Position numbers and translations under genes: made by a program
The notes under the pieces: model-generated
The model's database searches: none
The model's input: the letters and a program-made list of their open reading frames with translations, nothing else
What the model was told of the DNA's origin: nothing
Shown here: piece after piece, positions 1 to 8,496 of the stretch
How positions within the stretch are numbered: position 1 is the stretch's first letter
How the letters are laid out: the number at the start of each line of letters is the position of its first letter
From: an uncultured Clostridia bacterium
Lineage (GTDB): Bacteria; Bacillota; Clostridia; TANB77; CAG-508
Length of the DNA: 61,747 nucleotides
Direction of reading: 5' to 3'
Assembly (NCBI GenBank): GCA_944393385.1
Contig: CALYAA010000007.1
Coordinates: 1 to 61,747, forward strand

Positions 1-179
1 CCCTTTTTTCTTTTTATGTACCCATTTAAACAATAAATAATAAAAATAAAGTATAGTAGTGTCATAACATAAGAACAGATTTAATACTTTAAAGAAATAG
101 AATAAATCATAAATACAATTTTTAAATTATATGAATATCATTTTTTTATAATAATAAATATTATTAAGAGGTGTATATT
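1..179. other. AT-rich left flank, no gene seen
   Basis: This stretch is AT-rich and I see no convincing reading frame, RNA or repeat in it. It should belong to the integrated element whose recombinase follows, because the recombinase gene normally lies at the edge of such elements and the edge here appears to be on the other side, near 2126. Confidence 0.4.
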
Positions 180-329
180 TTGAAAAAAGACGAGATAAAA
201 ATATACTGTAAATTTAATAAAACAAAGACATCAATAGATAAAGTAATTTGCAAAATGTTTTGTGATTTTGTTGAAAGCAAAAAACTTCATAAAAATATTG
301 AAAAAAGAGCTGACAAAAATCAAAGATAA
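180..329 (+). CDS. Small hypothetical protein, 49 aa, TTG start
   Basis: A short frame opens with TTG at 180, preceded by AAGAGGTG at 165-172, and ends at TAA 327-329. The product is basic and contains three cysteines, with a central stretch reading KVICKMFCDFVESK. I do not recognise a family. It lies about 45 bases upstream of the serine recombinase start and reads the same way, so it may be a small accessory gene of the same element. Support is the ribosome binding site and its position only. Confidence 0.45.
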   Translation: MKKDEIKIYCKFNKTKTSIDKVICKMFCDFVESKKLHKNIEKRADKNQR

Positions 330-374
330 GGTTAGAATAATTTTAATGTAAATATTTTTATGGGAAGGAGTGGT

Positions 375-2046
375 ATGTTTAAGCTAATATCTAAAAATTA
401 TAAAGTACGGAATGTATATTAGATTATCTCGTGAAGATGGAGATAAACAGGAAAGTGAAAGTATTGGAAATCAAAGAAAAATTATTGAAAGATACTTAAA
501 AGAGCAAAATTTAAATATTGTAGATGAATATGTTGATGACGGAGTATCTGGAACAATATTTGACAGACCACAGTTTAATAGATTAATTGCAGATATAGAA
601 GCACGGCAAAATAAATATGGTAGTAACTAAAGACTTATCTAGACTTGGCAGAGATTACATTAAAACAGGATATTATATAGAAAACTATTTTCCAGAAAAT
701 AAAATCAGATATATTTCAATATTAGATGGTATAGATACTTATAATGAAACAATAAATAATGATATTACTCCATTTAAGGCTATTTTAAATGATATGTATG
801 CAAAAGATATATCTAAAAAAATAAGAAGTGTTTTCAAAGAAAAGCAAAAGCAAGGAGAGTATTTATGTAGCACATCTGCATATCGGATATAAAAAAGATT
901 TGAATAACAAAAATAAATTAGTTATAGATTTTAATGTCGCTGATATAGTTAAGAAAATATTTGATATGTATGCAAATGGAACGGGAACTAAACTAATAGT
1001 ACAATATTTAAATGATAATCATTATTTAAGTCCATTAGGATATAGAAAGACAGGAATTGTTCAGGATAAAAATAGAACCAATTATTTGTGGAATGCAACA
1101 ACACTATGCAATATGCTAAAAAATGAGGTGTATATAGGTAATACAGTTCAAAATAAAGTATCAGTTGTTTCTTATAAAGTAAAAAAACTTCGTAAAATAG
1201 AAAAGGAAAATTATATAAGGGTTAATGATACGCATGAAGCCATAATTGATAAAGCCATATTTGAAAAAGTTCAAGTAATACATAAAGAAAGAAGTAAAAG
1301 AGTTATAAAACAATATGATTACTTATTGAGAGGTTTGATTTATTGCAAACATTGTCGGTTGGCAAATGCAAATTGTATTAAAAGTTAATCATCATAGTAA
1401 TCGTCCAAAGATTCCATACATAGTAGATTCAGAGTATAAAAAAAGAAATTGCTATGCTAGAAATTTAAATTACTTAAAATTTGAAAATAGAATTTTAGAG
1501 ATAGTAAGAAAAGTATGTAAAATATATGTAAATCGTAGTTTACTAGAAGATACATATAAAAAGGCAAAAAATAAATCTATAGATATATTATCAGCTACTA
1601 AGAAACAAATTGAAAAAATGGATATTAATATAATAGATATTAATAGAAAATTAGATAACTTATATGAGGATAAACTAAATGGAATATTGATGGATATAGA
1701 TTTTAAAAGGATTTCTGAAAAATTTATATTAGAAAGAGAAAAGCTAATTAATGAAAAAAGTAAATTAACGGATAGATTACAAGAATTTCAAGGTCATCAA
1801 TTAACAAACAATAAAAGTGATGAAAAGCAAATGAATAAAATAATTAATGAATTTCTAGAAATGAAGGAAATAAGTAAATCTTGTTTATTTAGACTTATTG
1901 ATAAAATAGAAATAGATAAAGATAAAAATGTATTTATAACATTTAATTTTGCTCCACTAAATACAATAAATGAAAATATAGATGAATTTATTGAAATAGA
2001 CGAATTTTTAAATAATGACAAATCATTTAAAAGTAATGTTGTATAA
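375..2046 (+). CDS. Large serine recombinase (site-specific integrase), intact only if four CGG sites shift +1
   Basis: The start is ATG 375, with GGGAAGGAG at 362-370. The frame breaks at CGG 408, 604, 884 and 1356. Skipping each C gives one frame ending at TAA 2046, 555 residues, a usual length for the family. Residues 1-160 are the catalytic resolvase domain: the YIRLSRED motif carries the nucleophilic serine, and KDLSRLGRDY is the conserved block after the second site. The recombinase and zinc-ribbon domains follow (CKHCG with the restored glycine) and then a coiled-coil-rich C-terminus (about 370-480). The restored glycines (residues 12, 77, 170, 327) fall in motifs where homologues carry glycine (AGKIN, YGYKKD, CxxCG). 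It should integrate or excise the element to the left. An ordinary reading would make it a pseudogene in five pieces. Confidence 0.85.
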
Positions 2047-2065
2047 AATAAATACAAGATTATGT

Positions 2066-2093
2066 AAGTGTAGAAAAATACTACATTATTTTT
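2066..2093 (+). terminator. Weak intrinsic terminator after the recombinase
   Basis: A short stem TGTAG/CTACA with an A-rich loop is followed after two bases by a run of T. It lies 20 bases beyond the recombinase stop. The stem is short, so the call is tentative. Confidence 0.4.
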
Positions 2094-2805
2094 TTAAAAT
2101 AAAAAATGGAAGTTAATAAAACTTTCACCCCTAATATTTGCTTTCCAACCATTAACAAAAGGAATTGATGGATAATTATTTGAAATATTTTTTGCCAAAT
2201 TATAAGGGGGAGAACCAATACCTATTTCTCCAGTAACTAAATCAACACCATCTAGATTAACCATAGGAACAATATAAATTGTAGTATTATTGAATAATGT
2301 TCTAGAAGAATATCCAAAGATATTTAAATTGTTTTGATAGCAATAGCAATAATCAGCTAAAAACTTCATTAAAACAGTACTTGTAATCCATTCATTGCCA
2401 TGATAAGAAGCGGAATAAAAGACTTCTTTATTTCCATTTCCAATTTTTACAAAAGGAATATTTTTACCTAAAATGCTTTTTCCAATATAACCAATACTAA
2501 TAAAAGGATATAAAGTTCTTAAAGTATTTAAATTAATATTTAGAATACTAGAACTATAACTAATATTAGTAGGAATAATAAATCCAAGTGCACCATTAAT
2601 ATAAGGCATTAAGGCATTCCAAGTAGATGGACCAACAATCCCATCAGCAGAAAGACCAAAAGATTTTTGAAAAGAAATAACAGCGTTTTTTGTTTGATTT
2701 CCATAAATTCCATCAATATTTCCAAAATAAAAACCTAAGATTTTCAAAAAATTTTGTAAATATTCAACAAGAGGACCGAGTTGAATATAATTGTAATATT
2801 TCCAT
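2094..2805 (-). CDS. Truncated M14 zinc carboxypeptidase with peptidoglycan-binding domain (CGG shift near the N-terminus)
   Basis: The true start is probably ATG 2805, with AAAGGA upstream on this strand. After nine codons comes CGG (2778-2776). Skipping its C continues directly into the rest of a PG_binding_1 domain ([10 protein letters not shown], then IDGIYG, about residues 7-65), giving 236 residues. From about residue 80 the product resembles gamma-D-glutamyl-L-diamino-acid peptidases of family M14: YHGNEW carries the zinc His and Glu, and [11 protein letters not shown] is the next block. The family normally continues after GWKANI-x-G with VDLN and the catalytic C-terminal part, but here the frame runs into unrelated sequence after about 2126 and stops. 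The lost 3' half is explained by insertion of the recombinase-bearing element. The product should be inactive. Confidence 0.75.
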
Positions 2806-2921
2806 AATATAAAATCCTTTCACATAAAATATTTATTATATAAAATAATATGAAGAATATATAAATAAGTTTACAGTTATAATGTTACAGTAACTACAGT
2901 AGTAAAAAATAAATGAAAATA

Positions 2922-2950
2922 TTGTAATAAAATAGATTATGTGATATAAT
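2922..2950 (+). promoter_or_regulatory. Promoter of the ROK-like regulator
   Basis: A TTGTAA -35 box (2922-2927) and a perfect TATAAT -10 box (2945-2950) are separated by 17 bases. Upstream, ACAGT occurs three times (2873, 2887, 2896), which could be operator elements. Confidence 0.65.
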
Positions 2951-3014
2951 TTACATAGTTTGCAAAAAGCAAATTAAAGTAAATTTTTTACTAATGCGAA
3001 AGGAGAATACTATT

Positions 3015-3986
3015 ATGACGTCAACTGAACGGAAATATGAGGCATTACGAAACAGTTATAAAGTTTTACAATACATTTTAAACAAAAAACCAAGAGATTA
3101 TAAAGCCATAGCAAGGGCAACGGGATTTTCTTGGCCTACTATAAAAAATAAAATAAATAAATTAATTGATGTAGGAGTACTAAGCAAGGAAGATCCTTTT
3201 GAACTTTGCCCTGAAACTTTACAAACAATGTATTTTGTTGGCATTTATTTTAATGGAGATACAGTTGAATGTGTAGCTATTAATTTAAAAGCAGAACAAG
3301 TTTCATTCAAAGAAATCTTTCAAAAAGATAAATATAGTGAGTATTTGGAAATTGTTGAAAATCCAAAGATTGGAGTATTGGCTAAAATAACATACTTATA
3401 TTATCTTTTTGAGCAAGAAGCACATATTTTGAAAATTGCTATCTCAATGATAGGCATAGGAAAAATTGGCACTAATGGTGAAAACATTGTTCAAAAAGGT
3501 CAATTTGTATTGAAAAAATCTTTGTTCAACAATGCAAATAAAATGGTTATTTGTGAGACAATTCATTCTGCTTATAAAGTATTAAAGGAACAATATTCAC
3601 ATAAAGATATATGGTATCTTTATGTGAGTGATAATTTGATTTATTTATTAGGAGATAATGTAGAATCTATTAGTAAGGGATTAATTACTCCTGACAAAGA
3701 AGTTGAAAAAGCTATTAATACTTTATCTAAACAAGAAATAGACAAATATACGATTTGTGAGGCAAAAGATATAGTTTTGAAACAAGTTATTCCATTTGTA
3801 AGATTTGTAAGCCCCAATATTTTGACCGTTGATGGACTTTTGAATAGAGCGGAACTCAAAAATAGCGTTTATTCAGATTTGAAATCAGTTGCTACGATTG
3901 AAAAAATAGAATTTGAAGAAACTCATTTTGCGAAATCTATTGCTATTTTTGCAATGTATGACTTTATTGAAAATTCCGAAAGTTAA
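3015..3986 (+). CDS. ROK-like transcriptional regulator with N-terminal winged helix
   Basis: The ATG at 3015 fits the AAAGGAG site at 2999-3004 better than the ATG at 2994. The product has 323 residues. Residues 5-60 look like a winged helix-turn-helix (YKAIARATGFSWPTIKNKI). The remainder resembles a degenerate ROK/ASKHA fold, with GIYFNGDTVECVAIN near 75 and a C-terminal SPNILTVDGLLNR followed by an alanine/phenylalanine helix. The sugar-kinase glycine loop is weak, so it is probably a regulator, not a kinase. The gene has its own promoter and a long terminator hairpin. Codon 6 is CGG and must be read in frame for this protein to be made, which sets it apart from the frame-shifted genes around it. 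Confidence 0.6.
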   Translation: MTSTERKYEALRNSYKVLQYILNKKPRDYKAIARATGFSWPTIKNKINKLIDVGVLSKEDPFELCPETLQTMYFVGIYFNGDTVECVAINLKAEQVSFKEIFQKDKYSEYLEIVENPKIGVLAKITYLYYLFEQEAHILKIAISMIGIGKIGTNGENIVQKGQFVLKKSLFNNANKMVICETIHSAYKVLKEQYSHKDIWYLYVSDNLIYLLGDNVESISKGLITPDKEVEKAINTLSKQEIDKYTICEAKDIVLKQVIPFVRFVSPNILTVDGLLNRAELKNSVYSDLKSVATIEKIEFEETHFAKSIAIFAMYDFIENSES

Positions 3987-4007
3987 TAGTATATTCAAAA
4001 AATTATA

Positions 4008-4047
4008 AAGAGTTGAGTTTGAACTAACTAGTTCAAATTCAACTCTT
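4008..4047 (+). terminator. Long hairpin after the ROK-like gene
   Basis: The 17-base arms 4008-4024 and 4031-4047 pair with a single G-U and enclose a six-base loop. There is no good T run afterwards, so it may act as a terminator or as a 3' stability hairpin. Confidence 0.55.
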
Positions 4048-4077
4048 ATTGATAAAAAAATATTAGGAGCAAAATAA

Positions 4078-4759
4078 ATGAAAAGAAAAATTTTTATAAA
4101 GATTATATTGTTAATAATAATAATTCTATTGTTACTTTTGATATATAATCAATTCAATAAATTGATTTATGTTTCTAAAACAATAGAGGCATATAAAAAC
4201 TATAATGATGAACAGAAAAAATGTGTTGTAGTGGGAACTACAGGTAATTATATGTATATTACAAGACAGAAAAATATTAATGAACCAATAGAAGGTGCTA
4301 TATGGAATATTGTTGATATAAGAGGAAATGTAATAGGAACATTTGAAACAGATGAATTAGGACAAGGCGGTATAGTTGGACTAGAGTGTGGAGAATATTT
4401 TTTAGAGGAACAAAGTATACCTGAACCTTATGAAAATATAAATGAAAGATATAAGATTGTTATTTCCGATATTGATACATATTATTCATTAAATATAATT
4501 AATGAAGAAAAAGAAAATGGTATTGTTTTTGTAGTAACAAATGAGAAAGGAGAACCTTTAAATGATGTTGAATTGACTGTATATGATAAAGAAGGTAATA
4601 AAGTTATTGATTTAACTACAAATAAAAAAGGACTTGCTCGGAATACAAAAAGTAACACCAGGTACATACTACATTGTTAAAAAAGATAATAAAAATAGTG
4701 AAAAAAAATATTTTGAGATGGAAAATAATGAGATTAAAAGATTAGATTTAATTTATTAG
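4078..4759 (+). CDS. Membrane-anchored SpaA-like surface protein (CGG shift at 4639)
   Basis: The protein starts at ATG 4078 after TAGGAGC. An N-terminal membrane segment spans about residues 4-24. Two prealbumin/SpaA-like beta domains follow: residues 60-130 (IEGAIWNIVD, then ECGEYFLEE) and 145-220 (NDVELTVYDKEGNKV). As written, the frame runs at CGG 4639 into a short nonsense tail and stops at 4680. Skipping the C gives GLAGIQKVTPGTYYIVK, the typical closing strand of this domain, and an end at TAG 4759, for 226 residues in all. The glycine restored is residue 188. There is no LPXTG motif and the anchor is N-terminal, so no sortase is required. It is the first gene of a cluster of similar extracellular proteins. 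Confidence 0.75.
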
Positions 4760-4847
4760 GAGTAATTAGTAAAAATAGAAAGTTGTCTGCTAAAGGCACA
4801 TTTTATACTGTTAAGTCTCAAGTGGAGCGAAAGGAATGTATATAATA

Positions 4848-5816
4848 ATGAAAAATATTTACAGATATATAATAATAATAATTGTTTTAATAATGACTTT
4901 TATTATATTAACTACATATATCTACGAAATAAATGATAGAATAATGCTTTTAAAAGAAACAAATTATATAAAAGTAAATGATACATCTATAATAGAAAAT
5001 CTAGATGAAATAAAGATATCTGAAATAAATGAAACAGGTTTAAAGTCTCCTTTAAATAAGATGTATAAGGTAGAAGATAAAAAAGTAGATATATTTAGTT
5101 TATCTTATGGAAATCAAGAATTAAAAATTGGTGATACATTAAAGAAAATTGCTGATCCATTTGTATCTGATGTACTATATATGCTTTTTAGAAAATCTTA
5201 TCCAATTGTTTCATTAGAGGAAATGGGAGTTGAAAATGAACAAGAAGCATATTTAGTCAAACAATTAGCTATTTGGGAGATTGCATTTAGAACAGGCGAA
5301 GCCAAGTATGGTTCAGAATTGAGTTTTATAAATTCTGTAAGAAATGATATGAATTTAAAAAATGAAAATATATTTAGAAAAGCCAAAGATTTTGTTTCTT
5401 ATTTAGAAAATTTTAATAATAAAGATGAAGATATAGAATTAGTTCCTACTTTAATTATTAATAATTCTAATGTTAAGTCTATTTATAAAGACGGAGGATA
5501 TATCTTAGGTCCATATTCTTATCAAGTGGAAAGTGCAGGAATAATGAATTCTAATATTACTGTAACAGATATTAATGGAAATAATGTAAATGCTAAAATT
5601 ATTAGTAAAAGTGGAATAGAAAAAACAAGTTTTGATCCAGGAGAAGAAATTTATATAAAAACTTATGAAAATATGGTTGATTTAAAAATAAAGATTGAAG
5701 TATCTGCAAAACGAATTGTACCAACAATTTATGAAACTAATAATGGTGATGATTACATAGTAAATACTTATATTGTAAATGATATAGATACAATTTTAAA
5801 TGCAGAATGGGAATAA
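4848..5816 (+). CDS. Membrane-anchored protein with degenerate thioester (TQXA-like) domain
   Basis: I chose ATG 4848 because AAAGGA touches the earlier ATG at 4836. The product has 322 residues. A membrane segment covers about residues 4-25 and the rest is extracellular. Residues 75-170 resemble thioester domains of Gram-positive surface adhesins (SLEEMGVENEQEAYLVKQLA). The bond-forming cysteine is replaced (IFSLSY, serine) and the Thr-Gln is Lys-Gln, so no thioester should form. Residues 200-310 look like a beta-sandwich. The protein resembles the one at 11269 and sits in the same direction as its neighbours, with a similar leader. Confidence 0.6.
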   Translation: MKNIYRYIIIIIVLIMTFIILTTYIYEINDRIMLLKETNYIKVNDTSIIENLDEIKISEINETGLKSPLNKMYKVEDKKVDIFSLSYGNQELKIGDTLKKIADPFVSDVLYMLFRKSYPIVSLEEMGVENEQEAYLVKQLAIWEIAFRTGEAKYGSELSFINSVRNDMNLKNENIFRKAKDFVSYLENFNNKDEDIELVPTLIINNSNVKSIYKDGGYILGPYSYQVESAGIMNSNITVTDINGNNVNAKIISKSGIEKTSFDPGEEIYIKTYENMVDLKIKIEVSAKRIVPTIYETNNGDDYIVNTYIVNDIDTILNAEWE

Positions 5817-5884
5817 TTAGTTTTAAAAAATTTTTTCATAACTATATGAAGTATTGAGAAAAGCAAGAAAGGGACTAATATTGT

Positions 5885-6490
5885 ATGAAAAATAAGAAAA
5901 AAAGCATATTATGGATTTTATTTGTAATATTAATAATATCTATTATAATTTGCACAATTAAACTAAAAGAAATGAATGGTGATAAAATAGATTATGATTT
6001 TAGTTTGGAAAGTAAAGAAAACTTGTTTTTTGGGGATGATGAAGATGATATGAAGGAAACTAAAGAAAAACAAAATTATATTTCTATGATAAGTGAACAA
6101 GAAAAAGAAGAGAATAATTCTATTTCAATGCGTCAATTTACAGATGTTTTTAAAAAGCCGGAATTATATGGAAAAGAACTTAAAATTAATGTAGATGAAA
6201 CATATATAGATGGAGAATATTTATATACAGAATGTTTGATAAGAATTACAGATTCATTTGTAACAAGTGTTGAAATTGAAAAAATTTATGATGAAAAAAA
6301 TCAAATTGAATTTTTGGATGAAAATAAAAATTCAAAAAAAGAGTTTAAAAATGGAGAAAAAATAGTTGTAAAATGTCCTAGAAACACAGATTTAACATAT
6401 GTAGAATATAAAATAAAAATAGAATTTATTTATAATAATGAAAAATATAAGATTTGTGTAAATAAAGGATTACCAGTATCTGACTCTTAA
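5885..6490 (+). CDS. Membrane-anchored extracellular protein, unknown function
   Basis: The product has 201 residues, with an N-terminal membrane segment at about 8-26, an acidic linker (30-85) and a beta-rich C-terminal part. I do not recognise a family. Its C-terminal layout recalls the accessory beta-domains found next to thioester-domain proteins, so it is probably another component of the surface cluster. The leader sequence before the start (GAAAAGCAAGAAAGG) resembles those at 6500 and 12690. Confidence 0.55.
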   Translation: MKNKKKSILWILFVILIISIIICTIKLKEMNGDKIDYDFSLESKENLFFGDDEDDMKETKEKQNYISMISEQEKEENNSISMRQFTDVFKKPELYGKELKINVDETYIDGEYLYTECLIRITDSFVTSVEIEKIYDEKNQIEFLDENKNSKKEFKNGEKIVVKCPRNTDLTYVEYKIKIEFIYNNEKYKICVNKGLPVSDS

Positions 6491-6535
6491 CTATGTGAGC
6501 ATTTGAGTGAAGCAAGAAAGGAATGAAATTTGATT

Positions 6536-8470
6536 ATGAAAATATTATTGGGGATAAAATTAATATTATTTATAATATTTTATATATTTGTATTTGTTTT
6601 TACAAATGAAACAATAAATAATGGTTATATTTATTCAAGTATGTTTATTGCTTTTTCGTGTTTTATAGCTTTGGTTACATGTTTTAAGTATGATATAATA
6701 AAATTAATTTTTGAAAAAGCAAAAAAATATAAGTTAATATATTCTTCAATTGTAATATTTATGTTTTTTTTAGTTATAAATTTGATTTATTCTATTGTAC
6801 CACAATTTTGCAATATTCATGATTGGGCTGATTTAATATATAATGAAGTAGATAATACTCAGGATAATTTCCTGGCTTTAGTTTTTTTACCGGTGTGGTA
6901 TGACGATATTGATATTTCTAAAATGACATTAATAGAAGCAGTATTTTCAATTATTTTTGTAATAATTGCACATTTACGAGAAAATTTTGAAAAAATTGCT
7001 AATCAGTATGAAGAAGTTACAAAATACGGAATAATTGGTTATATTTGTGATAAAATATTAAAATTTATATTTAAATATAAGTTGTTTATTATTTTTTTTA
7101 TATATGTATTAACAATTCCATCAAAATTTTTAAAGATATATAATATAAAAAACATAGGAATAAGTGTATTATCTTTAGCAGGAATAATTTTTAGTATTAA
7201 AAATTTTATATCTATAAAAAAATGTATAGATAAAAATAAACAAAAATATGGCAAGGAGAATTTAATAATAGTAGCATACACAGATAGTACGAAATTTTTA
7301 TTTAATATAGAATTTATAAATCTTTTACATAAATTTAGCAAATTTGATGAAAAAAATATTGGGAAAGGCTTATTAATTGATGCAAAAAAATACAATTTTA
7401 TTCATTATGATGTTGTAAGGTATAATCTATTAAATATAAAACGTTATAAAAATGTTGCTTATTCAATATTTTTAAAACTTAGTTTTGAAGCTTTTCTATA
7501 TGCAAATTATTCGTTTGAAGATGAAGGAAAATCAATCAATGAAATTGTTAATGGAAATAAAAAATATATTGTATTTCCTAAACATTCTTGGTATTATGAA
7601 CAAGTCAATGTAGATGTTTTAAATAAAAAGTATATATTTAGATATAGAAATAAATTTGATATAAAATCAATTATAGATGTTTTAAATTTAAATGAAGATG
7701 ATATAAATATTAAATATCAAATATCTGATGAATTAAATAAAATAAATGAAGTAGAAGAAAAAAGCAAAAATATGTATATTACATATAGTTTAAATAAAAT
7801 ATTAAATTCATTTAATTATATAGAATATTTTTATTGTCTTTTAAAAATATGTGAATACATAATGCATTATATGGCATTAAAAAATATAATTAATAATTCT
7901 CAAGAAATAATAGATAAGAAAATAAATATTAAAACAGGAACCTTAGCTGTTTGGCGAGATAGTATTAAATATGATAAAGTATATACTAAAGGTTTAAAGG
8001 TAGATTTTGAAATCATAGATTCTGTAATTAAATTAAGAACAATATTAAAGTTTAAAACAAATTATGATGATAATTATAGATTTGAATTTAAAAAAGATCT
8101 TTGTAAAATAATAATAGATATAAGAAATAATTTGTTAGGTCATGGTGTAATAACATATGATGTTTCAGAAAGAATAGTAAAATATTTATTAATAATTACT
8201 AAAGAATTTATTACAATATTTGAAAGTTTAGATGTAACAATAGAAGAAGATGAAAAAATAAAAAATATATTTGCAAATGACATTTATGCTATATATAAAG
8301 AAGGTGAATGTACATATTTGTATAATCAAACAAATCTAAAAGATGAAGAAGCTAAAGAATATTTAAATTATGAAACTGGGAAACGTAAAGTTACCAAAAA
8401 TATTCCTGAATACATGGATAAGATATGGACACCAAACGAAATTGAAAAAAATCTAAAAAAATATATGTAA
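6536..8470 (+). CDS. Multi-pass membrane protein with C-terminal HEPN-like domain (paralogue 1)
   Basis: Start ATG 6536 is preferred over TTG 6530. The product has 644 residues. Hydrophobic segments lie near residues 3-25, 32-52, 68-92, 133-150, 176-197 and 205-222. A soluble region follows, ending in RNNLLGHG (about residues 535-542). The pattern R-N-x4-H followed by an alpha-helix is the HEPN signature of many RNases in defence and toxin systems. The second gene downstream has the same layout with RNKVEAHG, so the two are paralogues. No nucleotidyltransferase antitoxin is adjacent. The function is not established: a defence or stress effector is an inference from the motif and the accessory location. 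Confidence 0.5.
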   Translation: MKILLGIKLILFIIFYIFVFVFTNETINNGYIYSSMFIAFSCFIALVTCFKYDIIKLIFEKAKKYKLIYSSIVIFMFFLVINLIYSIVPQFCNIHDWADLIYNEVDNTQDNFLALVFLPVWYDDIDISKMTLIEAVFSIIFVIIAHLRENFEKIANQYEEVTKYGIIGYICDKILKFIFKYKLFIIFFIYVLTIPSKFLKIYNIKNIGISVLSLAGIIFSIKNFISIKKCIDKNKQKYGKENLIIVAYTDSTKFLFNIEFINLLHKFSKFDEKNIGKGLLIDAKKYNFIHYDVVRYNLLNIKRYKNVAYSIFLKLSFEAFLYANYSFEDEGKSINEIVNGNKKYIVFPKHSWYYEQVNVDVLNKKYIFRYRNKFDIKSIIDVLNLNEDDINIKYQISDELNKINEVEEKSKNMYITYSLNKILNSFNYIEYFYCLLKICEYIMHYMALKNIINNSQEIIDKKINIKTGTLAVWRDSIKYDKVYTKGLKVDFEIIDSVIKLRTILKFKTNYDDNYRFEFKKDLCKIIIDIRNNLLGHGVITYDVSERIVKYLLIITKEFITIFESLDVTIEEDEKIKNIFANDIYAIYKEGECTYLYNQTNLKDEEAKEYLNYETGKRKVTKNIPEYMDKIWTPNEIEKNLKKYM

Positions 8471-8496
8471 TTAAGTTGGACAAGGAGTGAAACAAT

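Noticed and set aside
375..2046. Plain pseudogene explanation for the recombinase
   Set aside because: Four lesions of identical form, all creating zero-frame CGG before glycine codons and with no other damage, are not what random decay gives. The same form occurs in four other genes.
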